This document shows positions 1-13,558 of a DNA stretch of 64,000 nucleotides, one piece after another. The stretch lies in NCBI RefSeq assembly GCF_022682495.2, contig NC_071397.1:24567427-24631426 (forward strand), given 5' to 3'. The notes beneath the pieces were generated by a model. That model saw only the letters and a list, made by a program, of their open reading frames with translations, made no database searches and was not told the origin of the DNA. Both the position numbers and the translations under genes were made by a program. This DNA is from Desmodus rotundus (taxonomy: Eukaryota; Chordata; Mammalia; Chiroptera; Phyllostomidae). Every line of letters starts with the position of its first letter. Position 1 is the first letter of the stretch.

Positions 1-201
1 CAGTCAGCACTATCCTGACCCTAGATAATGTGACTAATTTTTTTGGCTTTCATCCTTACAACAGTGCTCTTCACTGTAATTTTTTTTATTGGTTGTCATC
101 TCGTGAATCCACAAATTTAGTCAATTTTCTGTGTTTTCTCATAGCTTCATTACATACTATAGGTGTTACTTTAGCACTTCCTGGAGGAGCCTCATGTACA
201 G

Positions 202-270
202 ATTGGTGCATTTCCCCTTCTTTTTTAAGGATGTATATTGGTGCATTTCCCCTTCTTTTTCTGGATGTAT
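202..270. repeat. Tandem duplication, two units of 35 and 34 bp
   Basis: The unit begins attggtgcatttccccttct and ends ggatgtat. It occurs at 202-236 and again at 237-270, with only small changes in the T-run between. This looks like a local replication slippage product. No function is suggested. Confidence 0.85.
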
Positions 271-1444
271 CATATTGTTGTTCCATTAACACTGAATTTA
301 TGGACAAAAGCACTATAACTCATATTTGAGCAAAACTTATCCAATACCTGATCTTCCTGCACTTAGGATTACTAGAGAGCAAGTCAGCATTACGCTTGTG
401 TGCCATGTTAAACAGTAAAACTATGGACAAAAAGCAAAAAATGTTAAAAAAGTGTAGTACTACATAGATCACAAAAATCCTACTTGTTTATATTACGAGA
501 GCTGAGTAAAAAGGCAGAGTGTCTTCTTGTTTGGCTTTCAGCTGAATGTGCATTTCAGGTGACAAATTTGTCACTGCTCTGCACATGTGGGTGAATGACT
601 AAAAAAAAATGCCACCATATTGATTTTGGGGTTACAAGTAAATTTTATTGAGTTGATGAATTTGCAAATATAGAATGCACGAATAATGAGGATCAACACT
701 ATTTTTCTTTTACAAAATAATAGGAATTCAATAAATGTTTGCTGACAGGATGAAAAGTACATGCTATGTGCAAAGCTATTTCTCAAGGTTCAATGAATTA
801 AAATGACTAATTAGAAACTATATATTGGATAGTTTTATGCCAAAAGTCTAAAATTTAAAGAAAAATCTTGTGTGCATACTTTAATATTATGCTCTCATGA
901 TATTACATGCTTTCTTCAAGGTATAGTCTATCTAACCGGCTAATCTTCCTTCTTTGTGATATTGAAGGGTTTTCTTTTTGGGTAAAACCATAGGGCATAT
1001 CTGTAAGTAGTGACCATCTGCTATAAAAGCAACTAGCAACTCTGGAGTACCGCTGTCATGCAAACTACTTGAAAGTCTTACTTTTAATAAAGGAAAAAAA
1101 CCAAAGTCAGTTAAAAGTCATCATATCCAACTTACATTTACCATAAAATCTAATTATGACTAATGGAGATGTGATTTTTTTTTTAATGTATGATAATGCT
1201 AACCTTTACACAGGAGTCAGTGCAACCCACTGAGACACATAAACTTTAGGTTGATTTTCAATTAGCAAAGACTTTGAATTGACCTATACTTATTCTCTTG
1301 CTTGTTTTGCTTCATGTCAAGGACAAACCTTGACAAATGTTTTCATTCTAAATGGTTGTACATCTCGTGATGTGGTCTGGAAGCCTGGCTAATAGCCAAG
1401 GTAATGTGCCAATGTGGGAGATCAAATCTATCCCCGCCACCAAC

Positions 1445-2560
1445 TAATATAATTCATTCATTTACTTAGTCAACAAATATTCACGGAGTGCTGACAGACA
1501 TTCATTGAAAACATTCCAGACCTGTGTTAAGTGCTAAGAATAAATTGTGAATAAAACAGGAAAGGTTCCATGCCCACGAAGCGAGTAGTCTATAAGAAGT
1601 GGTACACATTTCACACGAAAAAGAGAGATAATAATAATGCAGGTTGTGAAGGGTACCACAGAGGAAGTATATACAGTGAAAGAAGAGAAGGATGGTTGTA
1701 GTCGTGTGGGGACAGGTGTTAGATGGGCTGTTTAAGAGTTTCATTAAGAAAGGGATTTTTGAACTGAAATTTGACAAAGAAAAGTATCCTCCTAAGAGAA
1801 AAACTGTGGAAGCCTATTGCAGACATAGGGAACAACAAGTAATATGGTTCCGAGGTTGCCCTGACCTTACCTTGTTTTAGGAGCTGTCAAATACCCATAG
1901 TGAGCAGGAAGACTTGACACAATGTACTACTGGAAATTTGGCCATTGGTAGACCATGCAAAACCTTGAAGTACAGGATAAGAAGTTCGTAATTAGTTCTA
2001 AGCATATTTGGAAGCCACTGAAGAGTGTTAAAAAGGAAAGGGATCATTATCTGAATTGCAATTTAAAGAGCCTATTTAGGCTGCTGGGAGAAGACTTCAG
2101 GTAGGGTGCAGGTCAGGAGTCAGGGAGACCAGTTCGGAGCTGTTGCAGTGGTTGAGGTAAGAGAAGATGGTGATCTTCCTTGGTTCACAGCAGTGGAGGT
2201 GGAGAGAATATGTGAACTTTCGATATAATATGAATATTGAATGAAATGGACTCACTGCTGGATTGCAGTGGGGGTGAGAGAAAGACAAGATAGAGGATTA
2301 CTCTTAGACTTCAGGCTAGGTTAGCTGGGAAGATGGTGCTTCTATCTACGGAAGGGAAAAGATTGCATCTCTGACTTTGAGACATCCACCTTAAATTGGC
2401 AGTTGGCTTATACAGTAAGGGTGATCAAAGTCAGTATTACAGGCAGGTGGGTGGCTTTTGTAGTTATAGAAATGGATGGGATCATCTTTGTAAAGTAGGA
2501 CATAATGAAAGAAGAACTAGGAGTTCAGAGGAACTTCATTGTTTAATAGTGAAGGACCTC
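1445..2560 (+). repeat. Ancient LINE-associated interspersed repeat (probably L2 class), fragmented
   Basis: It opens with a recognisable 'attcatttac...caacaaatattcacggagtgct...gtgaataaaacaggaaaggttccatgcccac' series, degraded from the mammal-wide consensus in which a growing animal-gene-like text reads 'tattgagtgcctactatgtg'. The later part (2070-2340) keeps 'agggagaccagt', 'ttgcagtggttgaggtaagagaagatggtg' and 'gtgggggtgagagaaagacaa', which follow the same consensus in order. Divergence is high, so this is an old copy. The class name is from memory. A second copy is at 47440-47820. Confidence 0.5.
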
Positions 2561-2694
2561 ACACAGTCATGGAAAACAAAGATATAAACAAAGACATAAC
2601 AAGCAGCAGGATATAAGGATAAGGATTCAAGTAATTGCTTGGGGGGCCAGAGATTGGGCTCTAGCCTTATCTCTACCATGAACTAATTAGACAC

Positions 2695-2890
2695 AATGTG
2701 TGCTAGCAGAAGAATCCTATTTGTTAGAGTCATGTAAATCTGGGCTTAGGTCCCAAGGCTGGAACTTACTGGCCAAGGGCAAGATTTTCAAGCTTTTTTA
2801 ATCTATTCAGCTCCAGGTTGTACTTGCAGGATTGTTGGAAAAGTGCATACAATGAAGATGGATCTCTTACTGTGTTTAGCACATACTATG
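2695..2890 (+). repeat. MIR SINE fragment
   Basis: MIR core wording is visible: 'agagtcatgtaaatctgggcttaggtccca', then 'acttactggccaagggcaag', then a degraded cttaacctctctgagcctcag side. This is an old mammal-wide tRNA-derived SINE. Confidence 0.55.
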
Positions 2891-3099
2891 GCCTAACTTT
2901 TAATTGTAGGTGCATATAAATAGTGTTGCAATGACTTAGGAGAGAAACAATGAAATTAAAACATTTTAATTAAAAACTTTGCTACTAAGATGTTCTTTAT
3001 CAAGTTTATGTAGAGTAATATTGTGAGGATGAAGCAAAGCAAGGAATTCCATCTCAGCATCACTTTTGTTGGTTTGTATTAGCATTAACGAAAACTGCA

Positions 3100-3268
3100 G
3101 TTGCTATTTGTTGAATGCTGAGTAGTTTAAATATAACTCATTTAATCCAGGCAGCCACCCCATGAGGAATAATGGGTAATGTTACCATTCCCATTTTACA
3201 AGAGACAAAACTATAACCAGGAAATTAAATAATTTTGTCTGAAGTCATTCAGTTAGGTGTGTATGGTT
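3100..3268 (-). repeat. MIR SINE fragment, reverse orientation
   Basis: The series aactcatttaatccaggcag, ccccatgaggaata, cccattttacaagagacaaa and gaagtcattcagttagg is the reverse complement of the MIR core in the right order. Confidence 0.7.
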
Positions 3269-5969
3269 CTGTTCTTAGACATTACCTTTTACTTCTTAGA
3301 CTATCGCCAATGTCTTTTCACAAATATCTCCGTTTATAGTCTGTTAATTTTTCCCATGTAACATTTAGACTTGAAAAAAATGTAGTATATATTTTTTCAA
3401 GAAAGCAAGAACACCAAGTGATATAGCAAAGCCGTATGGACTTTTTTATGGTAGAAAGTAACAGACTAAGTGGACTGAAAATTAAGTGCAAGAATACTAC
3501 TACATACAAGGAGAAAAGGAACATCCAATTAATTGCACACTGAGCACTGTGGGAAAGGAAGTCTGAGACACTTCAAATGTGACTCAGGAAAAGTTACTGG
3601 GATGTGGTTTCAAGAAATAACCCCAAAAAGGCCTTACTTAATGCTGCCAGTGGAGCCTGTTCACAGGGCTGAGAGGTGGCACTTCTGATTTTGGGCGAGG
3701 CAACAGCTAATTGCAAACGCTGGCTGCAAAGGAGGCTTGTCACACACTGTGGGGTTTCTCCCTCTCCTTGCAACTGAGGTTGCAGGAACTGACAACTCGC
3801 TGCCATTAGAAAGAAACTTTTTTGAGAAGAAATGGCTTGAATATACTGTTGGAGAATTTGCTTCTTCTTAGTGGCTCTGATTTCATTTCAATCTAATAAA
3901 CTACAAGCACAATCTAATTACCAATGGTAGGGAAATTGTCACTCTCACATCTGATGCCTGTAAGATCTACATTCTGCGACCTGGGGGTCCTTAGTGTGAA
4001 CCCCAGGTACATTTTTCTTGCTCCCAGCGGACACCTTCAAAGACTTATCTCCCATCTATAGGTGGCAGTAAGTTATTACTGTTCATGTTACTCTGACCAG
4101 TAGAAGGGGAATTAAATCCAGTTTAGAAAAACAGAATATTGCATAAAGAGAATATTGTTGTTCTACCTTTGGCCCAATATAAAGAACAATAACTCTCAGG
4201 TTTTTTACAATGGAAGTTTGATTTCCTCCCCCATTTTAATTTGAGGTAAAATTGAAATACTTATGTATTCTCACTGGGTTCTCCCCTAGCTAAATGAACT
4301 TATGTTTAGACCAAGCTAAACAAACTTAGAACAAGAGAGGAAAGGGTTTTGTATTTAAACCAGCAGCTCAAAAAACCCACTGTTCCTTAAGGTGATGGGT
4401 CTAAGCAAGCTTAGCTCAGATCTTAAAGCCTGCTGTTGTATTTATGTTAAGCAGTGGGATTTTGCTTTCAAGTATATGCATACAGAATATCAAATAATTA
4501 TTCTGCAATTCCACAATAAAAGGATTTCTTTTCAAATCACTTACTGATTTACATGCTCAGTGTTTAAAAGAAACAAACAACGCCCCCCCCCCATACAACA
4601 TACACACACGAAAAAGAAAAGAATTGTTGGATTGCTGGGGGGGATTTTGGCTTTGTCTCCTGCTCTGTGGTAGTTCATATGCAAAATGTGCACCCTTACA
4701 GATGTCATCCACCAGTCCTCGCCATGAAGAGGAACACAGCAGGACCCAGAGAGGATTTGCTGAAGCCGAAAACTGACTTTATAATTTAGCCCTGAGTCCT
4801 GAAGCAGCGTAAGTCACCCTATAAATCAGAGCACTGGATCTGCAAATGGTCTGGCAAATAGAGTGAAACATGAATTTTCCCCCTCACAGGTCTCCTCTTG
4901 TTAGTACAATTAAAACAACAACCAGCTCCTTTACTGCTTGTGATGTAGCGGTTAGCCAAGTAAAGTGACAATTTTAGGCTACAGTAGACCAAGCTATAGG
5001 AAAAAAAACCCCAGCCAATAAGGTGAGACGGTGGCGGTCATACTATGCCAACAGACTGCCAGGTTTCTCAAATGAAAGCAATCTTTCCACCTTGATGAAT
5101 ACTTTACACTTTGGCTTAGCTTAGCTCCATGGAGCCTTCCGATTGGAGTAAAACTGCTTGTACTTATGTTATCTGATCTTAGATACCTGTAAAAAACAAC
5201 TGAAACTACAGAGATTAAGTTGGATTTGTTTTAAATGTGTGGAATATATACACTTAACATCTTCTTGCCCATGCTAGCAGAATGCTTTTGGCTCACAAGA
5301 GCCTTTCTATTCATGTTTTTCCTATGGATAGGGTAGAATTCTTACTTTGTACAAAACAGCTTACTATCTATAAGCTTTGTTCCTCCACAGGAGTCAGAAA
5401 GGCAGGGATTCTGTCATTTCCCAATCTTTGTTGTAGTGGCTGGCAGAAGAAAGGGACAGAGGCTCACTAGACCACTCGAGGTTTAAAACGCCCGCCCGTG
5501 TGTTAAAAGGTAGGATTTTCCGCCCCAGCTCTCCCAGTCTAATAGATAGTGACATTTGTGCACCTTTCAAAAAAATCAAAATGCATTTTATTTTTGATGA
5601 GCGTGGAAGGCTTAACCCTTTAACAAGTACTCAGGCAGTAAGCAGTCCTCCTTCTTTCGTTAAGAGGCAACTGAGAGTGTAATGGATCTGCAGGGCAATG
5701 TGTAACAACTTGTTGGTAAGTAAGGATCTCTATCCATTCTACTCCACTGCTGGAGACGAGAGTGGTGGCTCTGTCAGTTGGACTGACTGACCTGACTTCA
5801 GTAAAACATGAATAGCTCCATGGTTTAGCTTTTGCCTTGGTATTTGCAAGATCTGGGAGTATAGCTGGAGTCTTCCCCTTATAAGAAGGAGTAAGTTAGA
5901 CCCAGAAGACGGAGCTTATGACAGAAGATACCATGTGAAAAGAACCATAGGGATTTAGCACAACATTAT

Positions 5970-6190
5970 TGAAAGAACACACGACATAGGATTCAAACAG
6001 ATTTGGGTTAAAATCCTAGCTAAGTCACTTAGGTCACTTATTCTGGACTTTGAGTGTGCTGTTTATTAACCTTTTTAACTTCAGTTCCCTTATTTTGTAA
6101 AATGGGGGTTGTAATGCCTAGCTTAAACATGTATACGAACTAATGAGGTAAAGCACCATTCACAAAACATGGAAAAGCACTTAAAAAGCA
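5970..6190 (+). repeat. MIR SINE
   Basis: The blocks gattcaaacagatttgggtt, aaaatcctagctaagtcact, cttattttgtaaaatggggg and aactaatgaggtaaagcacc follow the MIR consensus in order. Confidence 0.8.
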
Positions 6191-6267
6191 CCTTAAACAA
6201 CAGCAACAGCAGTGAGTCATTTCAGCAGAGTATTCCATAGGTATGCAGTAGAGGGTGTTAGTGTAGA

Positions 6268-6445
6268 GATTTAAAAGCACCTCCACCAGTAGTGTGACCC
6301 AGGGTAGATTGTTTAACCTCCCTGTGTCTTAATTTTGTCATTTATACAATGGAGATAACTGTAGCACAAACCGTACAGAATTCCTGTGAGGGTTAATTGA
6401 GATACTGCATAGAGTAAAAGTAATTGGGACAGTTTAAGTGTTAAT
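6268..6445 (+). repeat. Second MIR SINE, head to tail with the previous one
   Basis: The blocks gtgtgacccagggtagattg, tttaacctccctgtgtctta, tttatacaatggagataact and cctgtgagggttaattgaga again follow the MIR core. It begins less than 100 bases after the first copy, in the same orientation. Confidence 0.75.
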
Positions 6446-6989
6446 GATGTTATATATTTTTATTATTACCTCCCCACCTCCCAGGAGGTTATCTGGAAGG
6501 AGTACGAGGTAGCCCATGTGGTGCCGAAGGACAATAGAATATGTTTTAGAAACTCTGATATAGCCTCATTCTGGAATTTCCCTGGAGGGGAAAGAGAGAA
6601 CCAGTGACTTAATGCACAGCTGATGCTACCCAGTGATCACAGGAATTACCGTACCTCGCTGTAAATATTTGCGTCAAAAGCATGGTTGTGAGCCTGACAC
6701 AGATGGGTATTAAGCAAGCGGGAGAATTTTTTGGACTTTTGATCCACTCACCATGGTTCAGTGGGTTCTTCATCTCACTACTTAAATGAATCTGTGAATA
6801 TTTTGGAAGTATGGGAAGTCTGAAATTAATCCCCAGGGGCAGTCTAGAAGTTGCTTGTTCAAATCAAAAAGAGCCTTCACATTCTCTCTTTTTCAACATC
6901 TTGCGCCTATATAATAAAATGTTCTTGCATTGGATGATGCTTTGCAATTTCAACCATTTCCACATGTAGTTTTATGTAACCCCCTTTTA

Positions 6990-7115
6990 CAGCTCTGGGG
7001 AGCTGGCCCGGTCAGCGGTGGTGTCTTTTTCATCTCATGGGCAAGAAACCGAGGACTTGGGAGATGGTGTGGATGGTGTGGTGACTTGCCCTAGATCACA
7101 CAGCTTTTAAACTGC
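6990..7115 (-). repeat. MIR SINE fragment, reverse orientation
   Basis: 'gggcaagaaaccgaggactt' followed by 'gacttgccctagatcacaca' and 'gcttttaaactgcagagtg' is the reverse MIR core (gaggaaactgaggc, then cttgcccaaggtcacacagc). Confidence 0.7.
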
Positions 7116-8929
7116 AGAGTGAGTTAAAAAATTACTCAGCAATATTTGATAAAGTTGACTTTGCGGCTTCGTTTTAGGTGCATAAAAACCGTATTGTCAC
7201 AAGTGCCATTGGAATTACTGTCACAGTGTACATGGAGATGTGTGTGCCTTCTATACTTAGCTCTTATATTTGTATCTGCTATTTGGGGCTATTTCAGGTC
7301 AACATTTCTCTGCTTTTTCATGGATAGTTTCTGAAAAAGGCTCAAAGTTATCAGAAAAATATTATGGATGCAAAGATTAGAAGAAAGTCTTAGTTTAAAA
7401 TAACGATGTAGTAGCTCACACTAGAATATTTTCCAGGGCAAATAAAATTCTCTCTCTTTGTAGTCTTGCTCATGGCTTATTCGTCTATATGTGAGAAACA
7501 ACAAAGAATCACAGCTCGATTTGCAGATGCATCTAAGAGGGGAAAATGCAGAGGTATGTGTGAAAACATTTTTTCGTATTCTACAAAGTGAAGTAAAACA
7601 TAAAAACACTTATGGAATTGAGATTGGAGCTTGCAAAGTGAGTGTGGGAAGATGGATCACCTTTGAAGTCAGGTTAATTTTTCATGTCTATGTGGTCCAA
7701 TTTCAGTGTGAATATTAGCTATGATATTTGCAGTCACCTATTCTCCAAGGCTGGAAAGGTGAAGGCAGAATATTTCAGAGGATTCTCAAAACTCTAATAA
7801 AAATCTCTCCTGACAGATGACCCTTGATAAGCTTCAGTCTTCCTTTCCATAGAAGGCGCCCCAAGATGAGCTCCGAAAGGATGATGTTCACCACTATTAG
7901 GTCTCTCGTCAGCCACGTTAGGCAGTTGGGAAATTTTGCTGGATTTTCTCCTGACTTGGCATTTTTAGGTGTTTTAGCTGGTAATACAAATTGAATAGGA
8001 GGAGAACTTGGTAGAAATGTGTAAAAACTAGGTCTATACTATGTTAACTATGCATTTGGTTGTATATAAGTAGTATGTAATATTTAATGAACGTGCCATA
8101 TATCAAAACTGAGCTTTTGTGAAGGTATACAGAATGAAGTCGATATATTCCACTTGTACTTATTTCTGCTTATGGTTATGGTCCATAGTGATATATTTTT
8201 TTAGCAGAACATCACTATGTATAAATCTGGATACCATAATGTATACATTATATTGAGGTATCTTGGTTATTATATTTTCTTATTTTACTGTACCTTGTGT
8301 ATATTAAACATCTATTTCTGTGCATAATACCATGGCCAGATGAAGTAAAAATCCAGAGAATACTCAGATGAGGCCAATCAGATTGACAGATAAACCATCC
8401 TCAATCTGGAACAGGCAGGTTAGGTTACTTGGAGGTTCTTGGAGTGCAGTTCTCCAGGGCTGGGCTTGACTTTCTGTTGTCTGGCCAATTTTACAACGCT
8501 GTAGGGCAGAGGTTAACTTGTAGATTTTTATCAGATAGAGATGAGGATAATTTCTTTCCATTGGAAAAGTACCCTCAACACTATAGTTTATTGTCCTTTT
8601 GGACATTACCAGTTTTATATTTAATCAAGCCAACTTATCTTAATAGTGCTTCTCAAATATACTTTAAATTAGTTTTGATGTGTTACCAATTTCCTCCCTA
8701 ATTACTGAGTTAAATAAAACCTTGACATGCATTCATATTATATTTGCATGAGAATTATAATTTTACTGGTATAAATTATACTTTATCAGAATTGCTTGTC
8801 CACCTTGCTTTCCCTCATTATTTTTATGTAAAGAAAGTAGATCAAAATGCAGAACAAGTGAGGAAGAGTTCATGATGGAGAAGGAGAAAGGCAATGTCAA
8901 CTCTCTTGCCTCAGGACTGAGGACAGAGG

Positions 8930-9610
8930 CATCGCTTCTCCAACAGCAAGATGTGCTCCATCAGCCCATACACTGTCGGCCGGGGCTCATGCACGGCCAG
9001 CCTCGTGGGTGCAAGACCGCTGTAGTTCCACAGGGAATTATGCTCAAAAGGGCCTGCACTAGAAGTTTAGTGCTCTGATGCTGCTGCCTTGAAATTATTA
9101 CTGTATTATCTTTGATTTTGGTGAAGTAAAGTAAATAAAGGAAGGTGAGACAATGGAGCATGTGCCAGTGCCCTGAAGTCCTGCGGTTTTGCCACCTTCC
9201 CATGTCTCCAGAAAAAGTTCTCAGTCACCTGCTGCCCTGCGCTCCCGAGTGACCACTGCCATCTTCACCCCTCGCAGGGGCCTAGGTGTGGGCACCGAGA
9301 AAGCCAGGGCTGGGTGCAAAATGCACTCCTTGTGCTAAACACAGGTGCTTGTGCACGTCTGTGCTTACCCTGTGAGTATCCTTATGCTTGAGGAAGTGTC
9401 GCATTAGATAGCAAATAAGAAACATAATAACATTGAAAAAGAGAGACTACCAAAAAAAGTAAAGAGTTTTTTCCCTGCTTTTTGAAGTAGGGGCTCTACA
9501 TTTTCATCTTGAACTGGGCCCCACAAATCATGTAGCTGGCCTTGTGCGGGTGAGGAGTCGGGTTCTCAAAATCACACTTACACTGGTCGGCATCCGATCC
9601 CCATGTACAT
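8930..9610. repeat. GC-richer block, probably interspersed-repeat derived, family not named
   Basis: This stretch is clearly richer in G+C and CpG than its surroundings (for example cactgtcggccggggctcat near 8970). It also contains gggctctacattttcatctt and aactgggccccacaaatcat near 9490-9530, wording I associate with a laurasiatherian DNA-type repeat. No open frame over 80 codons looks real, and no terminal repeats were found. Confidence 0.3.
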
Positions 9611-11137
9611 GAAGTGACCACTGTCAATAGACTGAGCCAGTAAAGGAGTGAAGGATGGATTTTCCCACTTATCATTGATCCTCACATTTTCGTTTAGCTT
9701 CAAATCTCTGCTTTACTTTTATCATAATGATATGAGCTCAGAGAACAAAATAAATCCCTGTAACACTACCTGAGATTATTTACGGATCCCATAATAAGCA
9801 CATAGCATATACGGAATTATAAATATTATTATTAAATATTCGCTCTATTATTTAAGGCAGAAACCCATTAGAATATTTTTCTGCCCACAACTTACACACT
9901 AAAAATAAAATAAAGAAAAGCAATCCCCATGCTCCTATTTAAACCCAAACTCATAAAAGGTAGGTTAGAAATACCTTAAATTTATCTTTTTAAGGTTTTC
10001 ATCAATGTTTTCATCTTATAGATTTCATATTATGAAGTTATTTTTTGACAAGGAAACATTCATCTTCATGTCAGTTCACATCAATAAGAGCACCTAGTAT
10101 ATGCTAGCCTTTTGCAAGGCATAAAAATAATACAATAAATAGGTCACAAACCCTATACTCTGGGAAATATTTCTAAATATATTCAAATCAGCATGCATTT
10201 TGATTTCCCTTAATACTTAAATTAGGTGATATACTTTTGTCCCATAAACAATAGCATTAGAAGGGACTTTAGATTTTTAGATATTTAGAATTAGAAAGGT
10301 CTGGACGATGTTCAGTCAAATGAGAAACAAACTCAGGGAGGATATGTGTGCACATCACCCAGAGGAGCAGATATGAGACTGGAGCCTGAGAGCCTACCAC
10401 TGAGCAGTCCTACCTCACTTAGACATCAAGTGTCCCTTCATGCCTACGTCTCTGGGGATGGTGCACATCTGTCCAAAGGAAATTTAAGGCATCTAGGACT
10501 ACCAAATGTGACAATGGGTGGCCCACATTCCAGGTCAGCCGGGCACCAAGTCCCCTTTGCTCTGGTCCCGAGACAAAGGAGTTTCTTTCCACTTCAGAGA
10601 ATTCCTGTTCTATGACTTCTTTTCTCTCTGCCATCTATTCCCCAGCTCGGTTCTCTCTCCTTGGGAGCAGAAAGTGTCATTCTGCAATCATGGATGTAAA
10701 TATTTATGACTCCCATTAGGACTAGAACAGCTTTGGGGCTGTAATTTCTGTTTCTGTGTGGATAGGTAGATTGGGGAAAGAAATAAAATAGTCCTAGAAC
10801 ATTTGTGAGAGATCAAAGGGGATGGAAATTAGGTGATTGTTAAGGTATAACCTTACCACATAGTTCTTATGTTCAGATAATTTCTTACCTAAACACTAAA
10901 CTGCAATAGTTGGGCATGATTTTCTGCCAGCTATACTGAATTTACGTGTAAACTGTATTTGTTTTAAGTCCTGTTAATCTAGTACTGAAGAGAGAAAACT
11001 GGATGTCTGAGAGCATGTGCAAGTTATCTCAGGGGTAAAGATAGGATCCTTGGTATTGGAGCATACTAAACTCAATGTATATTCCCAGTTGTCAGTGGAC
11101 AATCTTCTACTTTGAAAGTCTTATAAAAGTAGAAAAA

Positions 11138-11349
11138 CTCTGAGTGTCGCTCAGTGGGTTGGGCCTTGTCCTGCAAAGTGAAAGGTCACCGGACCGATTC
11201 TGACCAGGGTACATGCGTGGGTTGCAGGTTTGGTCTTGGTCAGGGCACGTATGAGAGGCAACTGATCTGTGTTTCCCTCTCGCATTGATGTTTCTCTCCC
11301 ACTCTTTCTCCCTCCCTTCCCCTCTGTCCAAAAATAAATAAATTAAAAA
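11138..11349 (+). repeat. Ves-type SINE (bat tRNA-derived retroposon)
   Basis: The tRNA-related head (gtcgctcagtgggttgggcc, then ggtcaccggaccgattctga) is followed by ccagggtacatgcgtgggtt, a bridge with gagaggcaactgatctgtgt, and a tail reading cattgatgtttctctcccac plus pyrimidines and (aaata)n. This order is the bat Ves SINE as I know it. It directly abuts an L1 ORF2 fragment at its A-rich tail. Confidence 0.85.
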
Positions 11350-11878
11350 ATGGACAAAGGACTTGAATAGACATATTTCCAAAGAGGACATTCAGATAGC
11401 CAATAGACAAATGGAAAGATGTTCGATATCACTAATCATCAGAGAAAGGCAAATTAAAACCACAATGAGATACCATCTCCCACCTGTGAGAGTGGCGATC
11501 ATCAGTAAATCAACAAACAAGTGCTGGTGAGTATGTGGTAGGAATGCAGACTGGTGCAGCCACTATGGAAAGCAGCATGGAGATACCTCAAAAATTAAAA
11601 ATGGGTCTGCCTTTTGACCCAGTGATCCCACTTCTGGGAATATATCAGAAGGAGCCCAAAACACTAATTTGAAAGAACATAGCACCCCTTTGTTCATTGC
11701 AGCATTATTTACAGTTAGCACGGTATGGAAGTAGCCCAAGTGTTCATCAGTAGAGGAGTGGATAAAACAACTATGGGACATTTACACAATGAAATACTAC
11801 CTGTCTGTAAAAAAGATGAACATTTTACTCTTGTAACAGCATGGATGGACCTGGGAAACCTTTTGCTAAGTGAATAAA
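11350..11878 (+). pseudogene. L1 ORF2 3' fragment, truncated at both ends
   Basis: The DNA follows the C-terminal L1 ORF2 text closely: atggacaaaggacttgaata, ccacaatgagataccatctc, tgacccagtgatcccacttc, tgttcattgcagcattattt and acagcatggatggacctggg appear in order. It stops shortly before the expected ORF2 end, without a 3' UTR, so the 3' side was lost. Stops and frameshifts make it non-coding. It starts exactly where the Ves tail ends. Confidence 0.85.
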
Positions 11879-13558
11879 TTGATTTATATTATAGAGCTCA
11901 GGGCAGAGAGCATTGACTTCAATTCTAGAAGATTGTGATCTATCCTGTCTTTGTTTTCAGTGTTGACTTGAACAAATCTCTTAATTCACTCATTTTCCCA
12001 TTTATGGAAGATCTAAATCTGTGTTCCTATAATATTTGAAGTATTATCATCACTTGAAGATAAAATCACATAAGGACAATTCCACTACATCATTTTCCAA
12101 AGTGAAGACGGCACTTGGTAACTGTTAGGTCAATGACAATCAGCAGTGTGAACACCTGGACAGAGCTTGCTGGAAGCCACTGTTGCATTTTAATGTCAAT
12201 CAACAATAACCAAAGTTTTTTCCCAGCATTCTTCCATCTAGTTTTTATATTCTTAAGTCTTTAGAAAATTTGAACTTCTGGCACCAAATCACTTGATGTT
12301 TAGATTGGTGGGTGGGAACAATTTTTACTTAGTTTTCCTAGAATGAAAGGTTAAGCAATGGTCCTAAGTTACATAATGTTCCAGGAAATGGGCCAGGAAC
12401 AGAATGTATTGGGAACTTTGTCTACTGCTGAACCAAAAGGACTGATTCGTTTCCTTCCTAAATTAATTATTTAAACTTCTTGTTTTAAGCATTTTGCAAA
12501 CCTAAGCAAAGGGATTCTGGATATTTCACATTTTATTCCAGCTTTAACTTTGCTCTGTTTTCATTTTGTTTGTCAAGCTTTTCACACACTTTTAACAGTG
12601 GCATGTCTAATTATGTGTAAAAATCATCATTATTAACACAATTTACCAAATCATTTTTGTTGTTGTTGTATGAGTTCAATCTGTAAGTATTAAGCCATGT
12701 CGATTTAAAACAAGAAAGAATCCTTCTGGTCACAAAACAAGTAGGTTTAGCACGTAATTCCCTACTAAAATAAACCCATTAATAAATAGTTTCTGAAGGG
12801 AAGAAAAGCAGTCAAGAAAAACATATTAGCAGCTTATATTTTGCTTGCTTGTTCTTTGAAATAGAGAGGGAAAAAAAGCCCTTAACATTCTATAAGAAAA
12901 AGAGAGGAAAGAAAGTTTTCAGATGGGATTTAAGCCAGAGAGGTCTCTTATGCCCAGGAAGATCAATCAGGGTAGATGAGTTCTCCATGTATTATCACCT
13001 GAGGGTAGAGAAAATTGAAGATGAGATTCTTTCCCCCACCACTTGTTTGACCTTGCTGCATAAATATGATGTAAAAAATATGTGTAAAATTTGATAGTCG
13101 TCTTTTCCATTAGTCAGACCTTGAAATATTTAACTCTTTGAGATTTTTCAAATTTGGAGTGTATGACACAATTTCTTCCATGTTTACTCTAATTGTTCTC
13201 ATTTAAATATAATTGTATTTGCAATCACGACTTTAATGAAACTGATGTGCAGAGAACTAACTGCCTTCTGTCCTATAAAAACAAATGCCCAACCCTTGTT
13301 GCTGCACTCAAGGATGGCAGGAAAAAGAGTGGTTAGAAAATCAATTTAAACTGCATTTGTACTTTACCAAGAACTCTGTGACACTTACATCGGTGAGAGT
13401 TATGCTTTCCAAATGTGTGATACCCTTTTATAAGCAACTAAAAACCCTGCAGCTTCACTCACTCTCCCAGCAAGAATACATGCCTTCACATCAATCCGTT
13501 TGCACAATACCCAGGACCTGCAGAATAGGGGAAAGAATTGAGATCCAAAAGATAAACA

